A stretch of 64,000 nt of DNA, from NCBI RefSeq assembly GCF_001425205.1, contig NZ_LMDW01000016.1, forward strand, positions 682,001-746,000. The letters run 5' to 3'. This document shows positions 7,548 through 16,014 of the stretch, piece after piece (position 1 is the first letter of the stretch; each line of letters starts with the position of its first letter). The position numbers and the translations under genes are program-made. Source of the stretch: Variovorax sp. Root411. Lineage in GTDB: Bacteria > Pseudomonadota > Gammaproteobacteria > Burkholderiales > Burkholderiaceae_C. Below the pieces are notes generated by a model. It was not told the DNA's origin. It did not search any database and saw only the letters and a program-made list of their open reading frames with translations.

Positions 7548-10500
7548 TCAGGCAGGCGCCCTGCCCCTGCGCCACTGCATCAGCGCACCGAGTGCGGCAA
7601 GCAGTGCGGCGCCCAACGCGACCCAGAGCCGAAGGACGACTGTCCCGGTCTTGGGTGATGGCGCGTCGGCGGGCGTGAGTTCTAGCTTGAGGCCGCTGAC
7701 GGGCTGAGGACCATCGGACGCAGGCTCAGTCGCCGGTGTTTGCACCGGTGCCGCCGCCGGTGCAACCGCGACCACCGGTTCGACCGACGCGCTCGGCTTG
7801 CGCGAAGCCGCAGGCGGCGACAGCTCCGCCTGCGCGAACCGCTGCACGCCCGCATTGCGCTCGCGCAGCCCGGTCGCGCGAACCGCCTCCTCATAGGCCC
7901 GCGCCAGCTCGCGCCGCGTGGCCGCATCCGGCTTCCAGTAATTCAGCCGCACCGCATCGAGCATGCGCTCCAGCGTCTGCGCGAAGGCCGCGCGGTTGTT
8001 GCCCTCCAGCCATTCGCGCGCGCCCAGCTTGTATCTGTCGCGCACGTACACATCGTGCAGCGACTGCCACTGGTCCTGCCGCACGGCCTGCGGCGCCGTG
8101 ACCTGCCAGCCCCAGAGGAACTGCGCGGTCTTCAGCACCTGCAGCGTGCCGCTGTAGCCCTCGGCCTTCTGCGCCTCGATCCACTGCGGGTGCAGGTAGC
8201 GGGTCTGCATTTCGCGCGCGATGGCGCCTGCGGCCGTGTCGGTACGCACAGCGCCGCCGTCGCGCAGGTTCTGCACGTACAGCGCCGGGTCCTTGCCAGT
8301 GAGCTGGCGCACGGCCTGCGCGATGCCGCCGAGGTACTGGAACGGATCGTCGTTGGTCAGCACGCCGTAGAGGTTGGAACTGCGCGCCATCAACGCCGCG
8401 TCGACCTGCATGAGATTGCCCGCGTAGGCCCCGGGCCGCGCGGCGCCGTCGAGGCCCTTGCCGTAGGCGTGGCCCATGCGGTCCATGTAGAGCTGCGCCA
8501 TCTGCGCGTCGCCGCCGCCGCGTTGCTGGCTCGCCCATACGTCGCTCGCAAGCGCGGCTTCCTCCAGCCCGGCGCCATAGCTGCCCTGCTCGTTCGAGAA
8601 CACGCGCGCGGTCGACCAGCGCTGCGCCTCCTGCGCCGATGCGCCTTCCGCGCGGAGCTTGCGTGCCAGTGCCTCGCTGTGCCGCGCCACGGCGTTGCCC
8701 GATTCGTGCAGGGCCGCCACCTGCTGCACGGCCTCGTCGAGCCAGCGCATCGCGTTGGAAAACTGGTCGCGGTAGGAGCCGGTGACACTGATCAGCACAT
8801 CGATGCGCGGCCGCTTCAGCACCGACGCGGGAATGAGCTCGATGCCGGCGATGCGCCCGCCCTCGTCCCAGCGCGGCTTCACGCCCATGGCGTAGAAGGC
8901 CTGGCTCTCCAGCACGCCCTGGTGGCGCGAAGCCTCGCCGGCCCAGAGCGTGAAGGCGATCTTTTCCGGCGGCTTGCCGGCATGGGACTTCGCGTGTTCG
9001 GCGATCCAGGCGTCCATCGCGGCCACGCCCGTGTCCCACGCCGCGCGCGTCGGCATGCGGCTCGGGTCGAAGCCGTAGAGGTTGCGGCCGGTCGGCAGGC
9101 TGTCGGGGTTGCGTACCGGGTCGCCGCCGTAGCTCGACTTCAGGTAGCGGCCATCGAGCGCGGTCAGCAGGCCTTCGATTTCCTCGTTGTGCGCGAGCAC
9201 GGCGTCGAGCTTCTGCGCGCGTTCGGCCAGCAACAGAAGATTTTGCTTCTCCGCGGCGGTCTTGCCCATGGCGCTCGCCGCCTGCGCGTCGGCGAGCGCA
9301 AGCTCGACCCAGCGCGCGGGCCTCGAACTGGCAATGCGCTTCGCATCGATCAGAAAGGCCTCGTCGATGTCTTCGCCGAGCGCCTCGACCAGCGGCTTGC
9401 CGAGGATCTGCAGGATGGTCATGCGGCGGCGCAGCGCATCGGGTGCCTGACCGAAGGTCGCGAGGCCCAGCGGCTGCGCGGTCTGCGCGAGTTCGTCGAG
9501 GTACGGATGCAGCACGGCGACGAAGCCCGCGAAATCCGCGCGAATGCGCGCGGGTGCCCAGCTCAGGTCGCGGTCGTAGTGCTGTTCGATGAACTCGGCC
9601 GTCAGCTGCTTTTCCATCGCGCTCTTCACGGGGCCGGGCGAGAGCGTTTCCCAGTCGTGCATGCGCTCGTGCATTTCCTGCACGCCGGGCCGGAAGCCGG
9701 CGGGCGCGAACATCGGCGTCGAATGGCTCACCATCGTCGCGCGGCCGCGGCGCTTGGCGGTGGTGGCTTCGCCGAGGTTGTCCATGATGAACGGATAGAC
9801 GTTCGGCAGATCGCCGAGCGCAAGCAGCGGATCGTCCTGCACCGACAGCCCGCGTTCCTTGCCCGCCGACCATTCGAGCGTGCCATGCGTGCCCACGTGC
9901 ACCACCGCGCTGGCACCGAACTGCGTGCGCAGCCAGAGGTAGGTGGCGAGGTAGCCATGGCTCAGCGGCACGGCCGAGCGGTGGTAGACCTGCTCGACCT
10001 TGCCCGCCACCTGCGTGCCGGGCTCGAAGCGCGGCGGCTGGCGCAGCACGACGACGTTGCCGAACTGCACGCGCGGAATCACGAACGCCGGCTCGCCCGC
10101 AACGGGGCGCAGCATGGTCGATTTTTCAGGCGGTCCCCAGTATGTTTCGATGCGGCGCTGCGTCTCGGCAGGCAGCGCGCGAAACCATGCGAGGTAGCGC
10201 GACAGCGGCATCGCATCGGCAAGCTTCCTGTCGAGCAGCGGCTGCAGTTCGTCGCCCTGCCCCGTCGGGTAGTAGGCCTTCATCGTGGCCTGCACCTGCG
10301 CGATCAACGCGTCGGTGCCCGGCAGCTCGGTGCGGTAGCCGGCCGACTTCATCGCCGCGAGCATGTTGCTCACGCTGCGCGGCACGTTGAGGAAGGACGC
10401 GCCGAAGTTCGCCTCGCCCGGCGGATAGTTGTAGACCAGCATCGCCACGCGGCGGTCCGCAGCCGGCGTGCGCTGCAGGCGCAGCAGCGCGGCAGCCTTG

Positions 10501-11561
10501 TCGGCCACGGCGTCGATCTGAGCGGGCAGCGGCTGCAGCGTGCCGGTAGCCGCGTCGCGGGCGGTGACGAGCATCGGGTCTGTCATGCCGGCCAGCTCAC
10601 TCGGGCTGTAGTACGCGGCGATGTCGGTTTGCGAGAGGCCGTCCTTGCTCTGTGCCCATTGCGTGGCGTCCATCGCCAGCGAAGGCAGCGTCTGCAAGAC
10701 CGGCACGCCGATGCGCTCGAGCTCGGCCTTGCGCTCGTTGGGACTGAACACCAGCGAGGCATTGACGATCGCATCGGCAACGCGCCGTTCGCCTGCATGC
10801 GTCATGCGGAAGAACAGGTCTTTCTGCTGGCGCGGGCCGTAGAAGGCATAGGCGCGCAGGCCACGCCGTTCGAGAGAGGCGATCAGCGCGTCGAGCCAGC
10901 CGGTGTCGTCGCCCGTCACGGTGGCGCTGTTGATGGCAATGGCGACCGTGCCGCTGCCGGGCAGCCGTTCGACGGCGGCGATGTCGGCTTCGATACGGGG
11001 CCAGGCCGGGTGATAGAGGCCGGCCAGCGGCAGCGGCACGGCATCGGGCAGTCCAGCGAGATTGCCGGGCTGCGCCAGCGCCTTCATTGCCGCGCCGAGG
11101 TTGGCGGTGCCGGCAAAGCGCCAGTACTCGCGCAGCCGCTGCGCCCACGCCGCATCGACGTCTCGTTCAGCCGCCAGCGGCGCGGCGGCGGAGGTCTGCC
11201 CCTTGGCCACCAGCGCGAACTCGCCGATCAGCACATACGGCGCGGCGCTCTGCGCAATCGTTTCGCCGAAGCGTGCCGCCGCCGCCTGCGCGACGCTGAT
11301 GTGCGGCGCATCGATGACGAGCAAACGTGCGCCTTCGAGCGCGGCGGCCAGCATCCCGGGCGAGTCCTGCGACGCCGACACCACCTGCAGCGGCAGCCCC
11401 GCTTCGCGCGCCGCGGCCTGCAACCGCACCACCCGCGCCGGAGACACCAGCGATGTGCTCAGCACCACGACACGGGAAGGCGCCTGCTGCGCCTGCTGCG
11501 CCTGGGCCGGCGCGAAGACGCCCAGGCCCAGCATCAACAACCAGAAGAAGAACCGCGTCAC
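7548..11561 (-). CDS. cobN: CobN/magnesium-chelatase H-like protein with signal peptide and C-terminal membrane anchor
   Basis: The 1337-residue protein is related to CobN, the large subunit of aerobic cobaltochelatase, across most of its length. The chelatase signature HVGTHGTLEW is at about residues 554-563, followed by NVYPFIMDNLGEATTAKRR. Unlike classical CobN, it begins with a signal peptide (about 1-22: a hydrophobic stretch FFFWLLMLGLGVF, then a cut site after AQA). It ends with a Pro/Ala-rich linker (about 1240-1295), a single membrane helix (about 1308-1328) and a basic tail, so the chelatase body should face the periplasm. The GTG start overlaps the DUF2149 stop by 4 bases. CobS and CobT, the cytoplasmic motor of true CobN, are absent. 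The CobN-like/ExbB-like/DUF2149 trio is also known from hmu-type haem loci of Bacteroidetes. A role in inserting, removing or handing over metal or corrinoid at the inner membrane is inferred, not shown. Confidence 0.9.
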   Translation of the reverse strand: MTRFFFWLLMLGLGVFAPAQAQQAQQAPSRVVVLSTSLVSPARVVRLQAAAREAGLPLQVVSASQDSPGMLAAALEGARLLVIDAPHISVAQAAAARFGETIAQSAAPYVLIGEFALVAKGQTSAAAPLAAERDVDAAWAQRLREYWRFAGTANLGAAMKALAQPGNLAGLPDAVPLPLAGLYHPAWPRIEADIAAVERLPGSGTVAIAINSATVTGDDTGWLDALIASLERRGLRAYAFYGPRQQKDLFFRMTHAGERRVADAIVNASLVFSPNERKAELERIGVPVLQTLPSLAMDATQWAQSKDGLSQTDIAAYYSPSELAGMTDPMLVTARDAATGTLQPLPAQIDAVADKAAALLRLQRTPAADRRVAMLVYNYPPGEANFGASFLNVPRSVSNMLAAMKSAGYRTELPGTDALIAQVQATMKAYYPTGQGDELQPLLDRKLADAMPLSRYLAWFRALPAETQRRIETYWGPPEKSTMLRPVAGEPAFVIPRVQFGNVVVLRQPPRFEPGTQVAGKVEQVYHRSAVPLSHGYLATYLWLRTQFGASAVVHVGTHGTLEWSAGKERGLSVQDDPLLALGDLPNVYPFIMDNLGEATTAKRRGRATMVSHSTPMFAPAGFRPGVQEMHERMHDWETLSPGPVKSAMEKQLTAEFIEQHYDRDLSWAPARIRADFAGFVAVLHPYLDELAQTAQPLGLATFGQAPDALRRRMTILQILGKPLVEALGEDIDEAFLIDAKRIASSRPARWVELALADAQAASAMGKTAAEKQNLLLLAERAQKLDAVLAHNEEIEGLLTALDGRYLKSSYGGDPVRNPDSLPTGRNLYGFDPSRMPTRAAWDTGVAAMDAWIAEHAKSHAGKPPEKIAFTLWAGEASRHQGVLESQAFYAMGVKPRWDEGGRIAGIELIPASVLKRPRIDVLISVTGSYRDQFSNAMRWLDEAVQQVAALHESGNAVARHSEALARKLRAEGASAQEAQRWSTARVFSNEQGSYGAGLEEAALASDVWASQQRGGGDAQMAQLYMDRMGHAYGKGLDGAARPGAYAGNLMQVDAALMARSSNLYGVLTNDDPFQYLGGIAQAVRQLTGKDPALYVQNLRDGGAVRTDTAAGAIAREMQTRYLHPQWIEAQKAEGYSGTLQVLKTAQFLWGWQVTAPQAVRQDQWQSLHDVYVRDRYKLGAREWLEGNNRAAFAQTLERMLDAVRLNYWKPDAATRRELARAYEEAVRATGLRERNAGVQRFAQAELSPPAASRKPSASVEPVVAVAPAAAPVQTPATEPASDGPQPVSGLKLELTPADAPSPKTGTVVLRLWVALGAALLAALGALMQWRRGRAPA

Positions 11562-11914
11562 TTCCCGCCCTGCGCCGGCACCGCATCGGCCGGCACATAG
11601 ATCATCGTGCCGTCCTTCAGTCGCCAGGCGGTGCCGGCCTTCTCGCCGTCGCCCTGCCCCGTCGCGCCGCTGGCCTTGAAGCGCGTGATCTTGCGGCCTT
11701 CGCGCGTGACGATCTCCATGTTCGGCTGGCCTTCGTTGCGGATGATCGTCACCTTGTCCTGCGCGAAAGGGTTCATCGGGTTGTTGATGACTGCGATCAT
11801 CAGCATGCCGATCACCACCATGAACACGTCGATCAGGTTGATGGTCGAGAGCACCGGGTCGTCGTCGTCGCTGTCCAGGCTGCTCAGTATGGAGAACTGC
11901 CGACGACTGCTCAT
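11558..11914 (-). CDS. DUF2149 protein, ExbD-like motor subunit
   Basis: The 118-residue protein has a short acidic cytoplasmic N-terminus (SLDSDDDDP), one membrane helix at about residues 26-45 and a small periplasmic domain (MEIVTREGRKITRFK). Asp29 at the start of the helix, in NLIDVFMVV, matches the proton-carrying Asp of ExbD/TolR/MotB. Its ATG overlaps the exbB-like stop by 4 bases, and its stop overlaps the cobN-like GTG by 4 bases. The three products are therefore probably made together and form one complex, in which this protein would pass channel motion to the periplasmic CobN-like partner. Confidence 0.85.
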   Translation of the reverse strand: MSSRRQFSILSSLDSDDDDPVLSTINLIDVFMVVIGMLMIAVINNPMNPFAQDKVTIIRNEGQPNMEIVTREGRKITRFKASGATGQGDGEKAGTAWRLKDGTMIYVPADAVPAQGGK

Positions 11915-12384
11915 GACAGCCGGTCCCGCGCGTCGAGCACCGCCACCAGCTCGCGCATGAGCCAGCGGCGGCGCACGGTGTAGACCACGAAGGCGATCGA
12001 GGCCGAGGCCAGCGCCACGATCACGCTCGCGAACGCGGGCGCCAGGCTCTGCGCCACGCCCTGCGACTCGCCCGAGGCCACGGCCACGAGCGCGGGGCCC
12101 ATCGGGATCATGGTGGCGATCAGCCCCAGCATCGGCGCCACGCGGCTGCACAGGCGCACGCCTTCGAGCTGCTTGAGCACGACCAGCTCCATCTGCTCCT
12201 GGCTGGCCTGCGCGTGGCGCTGCAGCACCAGCGCGCGCAAAGGATCGCGGCGCCGCTGCAGATACTCGATGCCGAACGCGCCGAGGCAGTACACGGCATA
12301 GACGAAAGACAGCAGCACGCCCAGCGTCACCGGCCAGAGGAACAGGCGCGCAAGCTCGAAGAGAACGGTATCGAAGGCCAGCAT
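11911..12384 (-). CDS. MotA/TolQ/ExbB family proton-channel protein
   Basis: The 157-residue protein has three predicted membrane helices (about 14-38, 82-104 and 112-137) and a cytoplasmic loop of about 40 residues, as in ExbB/TolQ. The second helix carries the family pattern RVAPMLGLIATMIPMGPAL, and the third is Ala/Ser-rich and ends in a basic stretch (YTVRRRW). It should form the proton-conducting ring of a PMF-driven motor with the adjacent DUF2149 protein. The ATG shares one base with the bluB stop (TGATG). No TonB gene is seen in the window, so the natural partner here is the CobN-like protein. Confidence 0.88.
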   Translation of the reverse strand: MLAFDTVLFELARLFLWPVTLGVLLSFVYAVYCLGAFGIEYLQRRRDPLRALVLQRHAQASQEQMELVVLKQLEGVRLCSRVAPMLGLIATMIPMGPALVAVASGESQGVAQSLAPAFASVIVALASASIAFVVYTVRRRWLMRELVAVLDARDRLS

Positions 12385-13070
12385 CAGGTGGGCTCCACGG
12401 CAGGCGGTTGATCGAAAAGGTCAGAAGGCCGGCCCCAGCCTTCGTCGAACACCAGCGACGCGAGCGGCTCGCGCTTCGCCCAGCGTTCGCGCTGCAGCAT
12501 CGGCTCTTCGTAGAAGCCATGCACGGGGCCAAGGCACAGCAGCGCGATGGGCTCGGCGCCTTCGGGCAGGCCGAGCAGCACCGACACCTCGACCGGATCG
12601 AACAACGACACCCAGCCCATGCCCAGCCCCTCGGCGCGCGCCGCGAGCCAAAGGTTCTGGATGGCGCAGGAGGCCGAAGCCAGGTCCATCTGCGGCAGCG
12701 TGCGGCGGCCGAACACATGCTTCTCGCGGCCGTCGGCCAGCGTCACCGCCAGCAATTCGGCGGCGTCGAGCAGGCCCTGCACCTTGAGGCGCATGAATTC
12801 GTCTTCACGCTCGCCCAGAACACGGGCCGTGAGCACGCGTTCCTGTTCGACGACGCGGTGCAATTTCTGCCGCAGCGCCTCGCCGCGAATGCGGATGAAC
12901 CGCCAGGGCTGCATGAAGCCGACGCTGGGCGCGTGGTGAGCTGCGTCGAGCAGCCGGCGCAGCACCTCGGGCTCGACCTGCCCGCCTGCGAAGTGGCGCA
13001 TGTCGCGGCGTTCGTGGATGGCGCGGTAGACGGCCTGCGCCTCGTCTTTTGGGAAAGCGTGATGCTTCAT
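12384..13070 (-). CDS. bluB: 5,6-dimethylbenzimidazole synthase BluB
   Basis: This flavin-destroying nitroreductase-fold enzyme converts FMNH2 and oxygen into 5,6-dimethylbenzimidazole, the lower ligand of cobalamin. At 228 residues it matches the usual length. It shows ERRDMRHF near residue 17, PSVGFMQPWRFIR near 45, and DLASASCAIQNLWLAARAEG in the second half, which separate BluB from ordinary nitroreductases. The start at 13070 (MKHHAFPK) lies right beside the inverted-repeat element, so the promoter must be in or beyond that element, or transcription comes from cobO. It is the first gene of the six-gene run down to cobD. Confidence 0.92.
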   Translation of the reverse strand: MKHHAFPKDEAQAVYRAIHERRDMRHFAGGQVEPEVLRRLLDAAHHAPSVGFMQPWRFIRIRGEALRQKLHRVVEQERVLTARVLGEREDEFMRLKVQGLLDAAELLAVTLADGREKHVFGRRTLPQMDLASASCAIQNLWLAARAEGLGMGWVSLFDPVEVSVLLGLPEGAEPIALLCLGPVHGFYEEPMLQRERWAKREPLASLVFDEGWGRPSDLFDQPPAVEPT

Positions 13071-13320
13071 TCGGGGCGCGTGCACAGGGCACCGGGTACT
13101 CCCCTCCGCGAATGTCCCCCGCTTCGCTCCTCCTTTATTTCGCTGCGGGGAGCACCCGGTGCCCTGTGCACGAAGGCACGCTGCCGGTTCGCGGCCGATC
13201 GACAAGTGCTCTGAACGATCACGCTGGCGGGGTGCCTTGCGCAGCGAAATAAAGGAGGAGCGAAGCGAGGGACATTCGCGGAGCAAGGTACCCCGTCGGC
13301 GTGATCACGCCCTGAACAAC
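13071..13320. repeat. composite palindromic repeat element, copy 1
   Basis: Two long hairpins stand head to tail. Hairpin A (13079-13172) has arms built on GTGCACAGGGCACCGGGT and its reverse complement. Hairpin B (13217-13306) has arms built on GATCACGC and GGGGT(G)CCTTGC. Both enclose the same core of about 45 bases (CCGCGAATGTCCC, CGCTTCGCTCCTCCTTTATT) in opposite orientations. The element fills the gap between the cobO stop and the bluB start and leaves little room for an independent promoter. The outer ends show a TTCGGGGCGCG-like sequence also seen in the other copies. Confidence 0.85.
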
Positions 13321-13337
13321 GACGACAGCTATTCACG

Positions 13338-13907
13338 TCAGTCCTCGATGCCGCGCTGCGCCGGGATGCCTGCCTTGAAGGCGTGCTTGACGAGCGTCAT
13401 CTCGGTCACGGTATCGGCCAGCTCGATGATCTCCGGCGGGCAGCGCCGTCCCGTAAGCACCACATGCACATGCCTGGGTCGGGCGCGCAGCGTTTCGAGA
13501 ACGTCTTCGAGCGGCAGCCAACCGTAGATCAGCGGGTAGGTGATCTCGTCGAGCACCACCAGGAAGTGTTCGCCCGACAGGATCGCCGCCTTGGCCTTCT
13601 CCCAGCCGTCGCGCGCGAGCTGGCCCGAGCGTTCGAGATCCTGGCTCTTCCAGCTGAAGCCGTCGCCGAGGCCTTCGATCGGAATGCCGATCTGTTCGAA
13701 CATGCGGTGCTCGCCGAAGCGCGCCGATGGCACCTTCATGAACTGGTAGATCTTCACGGCCTTGCCGCGGCCGTGGGCGCGCAGCGCGAGGCCGAAGGCC
13801 GCGGTGCTCTTGCCCTTGCCGTCGCCGGTGTTGACGATGACGAGTCCGCGGCGTTCGCCTTCGGGCTTTTCGTAGGGCTTTTCGCTGGGAGGGGTTTCTA
13901 TTTGCAT
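13338..13907 (-). CDS. cobO: cob(I)yrinic acid a,c-diamide adenosyltransferase
   Basis: The enzyme adds the 5'-deoxyadenosyl group to reduced corrinoids (CobA/BtuR/CobO family). The P-loop GDGKGKSTAAFGLALR follows a short N-terminus, and the family motifs KIYQFMK, VLDEITYPLIYGWL and HVVLTGR are present. The protein has 189 residues if it starts at 13907 (MQIETPP), where GAGAGAA provides a modest ribosome site; a start at 13919 (MREPMQ) would add four residues. It is flanked on both sides by copies of the composite palindromic repeat, which separate it from btuD upstream and bluB downstream. It is the only gene of the locus not overlapping a neighbour. Confidence 0.95.
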   Translation of the reverse strand: MQIETPPSEKPYEKPEGERRGLVIVNTGDGKGKSTAAFGLALRAHGRGKAVKIYQFMKVPSARFGEHRMFEQIGIPIEGLGDGFSWKSQDLERSGQLARDGWEKAKAAILSGEHFLVVLDEITYPLIYGWLPLEDVLETLRARPRHVHVVLTGRRCPPEIIELADTVTEMTLVKHAFKAGIPAQRGIED

Positions 13908-13940
13908 GGGTTCTCTCATCAGTTTCGGGGCTGCTGGTTC

Positions 13941-14190
13941 TAGGGGCGTGCGAATGGCACCGGGTACTCCCCTCCGCGAATGTCCCCCGCTTCGCTCCTC
14001 CTTTATTTCGCTGCGGGGAGCACCCGGTGCCATTCGCACAAGGGCGCAGCCGTAGTGCCGGCCGCACAAGCGCTGCGCCCATCGCTCACGCCGATGGGGT
14101 GCCTTGCGCAGCGAAATAAAGGAGGAGCGAAGCGGGGGACATTCGCGGAGCAAGGTACCCCATCGGCGTGAGCGCGCCCCCGAACAACGC
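13941..14190. repeat. composite palindromic repeat element, copy 2
   Basis: It has the same architecture as the copy at 13071-13320. Hairpin A spans 13949-14038 with arms TGCGAATGGCACCGGGT and reverse complement. Hairpin B spans 14084-14173 with arms GCTCACGCCGATGGGGT and reverse complement. The internal core is nearly identical to copy 1, while both arm sequences differ and differ in a paired way, so base pairing is kept. It fills the gap between btuD and cobO. Confidence 0.85.
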
Positions 14191-14209
14191 GCCGCAAGCA
14201 CCGCACATT

Positions 14210-14992
14210 TCATATCGGCAACGCAATCCACTGGTCCGCCACCCGATGCACGCGGATGCGGTAGTCGAACACCTGTTCCAGCGCGGTGTGAGTGGCGGGC
14301 TCGCTGCAGCCGCCGTGGTGCACCACGCGGCCGCGGTCCATCACGACGAGTTCGTCGGCCGCCAGCGCCATCGGCAGTTCGTGCAGCACGCTGACCACGG
14401 TCTTGCCATCGGCCACGAGCGCGCGAGCAGTCTGCATCCAGTCCGCCTGGTGCGGTGGGTCGAGGTTGGCGAGCGGCTCGTCCATCAGCAGCAGTTCGGC
14501 CTCGACCGCGAGCGCGCGCGCCAGCAGCACGCGCTGGCGCTCGCCGCCCGAGAGCTGGCCCAGCGGGCGGTCGCGCCAGTCCCAGGCCTGGGTGCTGCGC
14601 AGGGCACACTCCACGGCCTCGCGGTCGGCCGTGCTGGGGGCGGCCAGCCAGCGCTGGTGCGGCAGTCGGCCGAGCATGGCGACGTCGTAGACCATCAGGT
14701 CGTCGGCGCTGCCCTCGCCCGTGCCGCTCTGGCCCAGCCATGAGAGGCGCTGGGCGCGGATGCGCGCCGGCACCTTGCCCTGTGCCTCGCCGAAGAGCCG
14801 CACTTCGCCACGATGCGCGAGCAGGCCCGCGAGCGCCTTGAGCAGCGTCGACTTGCCTGCGCCGTTCGGGCCGACGATGCTGGTCCAGCGAGCGGCGGAC
14901 AGCGCCAGGTCGATGTCGTGCAGCACCTCGGCGCCGCCGAGCGTGGCGCTCACGCGGCGTGCTTCGAGGGCTGGTGTGTGTTGCTTGTTCAT
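14210..14992 (-). CDS. btuD: cobalamin ABC transporter ATP-binding protein
   Basis: The 260-residue ABC ATPase would power corrinoid import through BtuC. Walker A is GPNGAGKST at about residue 40, the signature motif is LSGGERQRVLLARAL, Walker B is LLLMDEPLANLD, and the switch His is in SVLHELPMAL. It is of the FecE/BtuD type. Its ATG overlaps the btuC stop by 4 bases, so BtuC and BtuD are made together. The 3' end abuts repeat copy 2. Confidence 0.93.
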   Translation of the reverse strand: MNKQHTPALEARRVSATLGGAEVLHDIDLALSAARWTSIVGPNGAGKSTLLKALAGLLAHRGEVRLFGEAQGKVPARIRAQRLSWLGQSGTGEGSADDLMVYDVAMLGRLPHQRWLAAPSTADREAVECALRSTQAWDWRDRPLGQLSGGERQRVLLARALAVEAELLLMDEPLANLDPPHQADWMQTARALVADGKTVVSVLHELPMALAADELVVMDRGRVVHHGGCSEPATHTALEQVFDYRIRVHRVADQWIALPI

Positions 14993-16014
14993 GCCACGCC
15001 ACTCCGCGCGCCGCGCCGGTGCATCAGCCACAGCAGGTAGCTGCCGCCCAACACGGCCGTGAGCACGCCCACCGGCAGTTCCTGCGGCGCGATCAGCCAG
15101 CGCGCCAGCAGGTCGGCCGCCATCAGCAGCAACCCACCCATCAGCGCCGACAGCACGATCAGCCGCGCATGCGTGGTCTTGACGACCGAGCGCACGAGGT
15201 GCGGCGCGGCCAGGCCGACGAAGGCAATCAACCCGGTCTGCGCCACGGCCGCACCAGTAGCCAGTGCCAGCACCACCACCAGCGCCGCGCGCATCGCGCC
15301 CAGCGGCAGACCCAGGCTGCGCGCCGTGGCCTCGCCGAGCGCGAGCCCGTCGAGCACCGGCGCCAGCGCCCAGGCCAGCAGCAGGCACGCTGCGCCGACC
15401 ATCGCCATCACCGCGCAGGCGCTCCAACCGACGAGGCCGGTGCTGCCGAGAATGAAGCCCTGGATGGCCTGCAGGATGTCGGCCGAGGCGATGGTGATGA
15501 GGTCTTTCGCGGCGCCGAGCACGACGCCGACGATCACGCCGGCCAGCAGCAGCCGCAGCGTCTGCTGCACGCCCCGCGCCAGCATCAGCGTGAGCATCAC
15601 CGCCAGCACCGCACCGAGGAAGGCCGCGCCTGTGAGCCCGAGCCGCATCACCCACTGCGTGCTGGCGACCGAGCCGCCGAACATCAGCAGCGCCAGCGCC
15701 ACGCCGAGCGAAGCACCCGAGGCGCTGCCCAGCAGGTACGGATCGGCCAGCGGGTTGCGGAACAGCCCCTGCGCGACCGCGCCTGCCAGCCCGAGCAATG
15801 CGCCGGCCAGCCATGCGCCGAGCGTGCGCGGCAGGCGGATGTCCCACACGATCTGCAGCGCCACCGGGTCGTGCCGCGCCGCGAGCAAGCTTTCGAAGCC
15901 GGTGCTGCCGATGCCCAGCCCCAGCACGATCAGCGCAACGCCGAGCACCAGCAGGCCGGCGCCGAGCAGCAAGACGCGCCGCAGGTGGGCCGTGTGCCTG
16001 AGCGCCGCGTTCAT
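14989..16014 (-). CDS. btuC: cobalamin ABC transporter permease
   Basis: The 341-residue protein has about ten membrane helices of the FecCD/BtuC family. Family marks are RLPRTLGAWLAGALLGLAGA near residue 60, NPLADPYLLGSASGASLG, and the C-terminal LIAFVGLAAPHLVR, which includes the coupling region. ATGA overlaps join it to btuF upstream and btuD downstream. With BtuF and BtuD it forms the inner-membrane step of corrinoid import. Confidence 0.93.
   Translation of the reverse strand: MNAALRHTAHLRRVLLLGAGLLVLGVALIVLGLGIGSTGFESLLAARHDPVALQIVWDIRLPRTLGAWLAGALLGLAGAVAQGLFRNPLADPYLLGSASGASLGVALALLMFGGSVASTQWVMRLGLTGAAFLGAVLAVMLTLMLARGVQQTLRLLLAGVIVGVVLGAAKDLITIASADILQAIQGFILGSTGLVGWSACAVMAMVGAACLLLAWALAPVLDGLALGEATARSLGLPLGAMRAALVVVLALATGAAVAQTGLIAFVGLAAPHLVRSVVKTTHARLIVLSALMGGLLLMAADLLARWLIAPQELPVGVLTAVLGGSYLLWLMHRRGARSGVA

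Noticed and set aside
7548..11561. A standard aerobic cobaltochelatase CobN
   Set aside because: The signal peptide, C-terminal anchor and ExbB/DUF2149 partners do not fit cytoplasmic CobN, and CobS/CobT are absent from the window.
7740..11600. A very long open frame on the plus strand across the CobN-like gene
   Set aside because: It is the antisense shadow of a high-GC gene: Arg/His/Ala-rich, no recognisable domain, and the minus-strand product has clear chelatase motifs.
13071..14190. A CRISPR array or an insertion sequence around cobO
   Set aside because: There are only paired hairpins with a shared core, no regularly spaced direct repeats with unique spacers, and no transposase gene.
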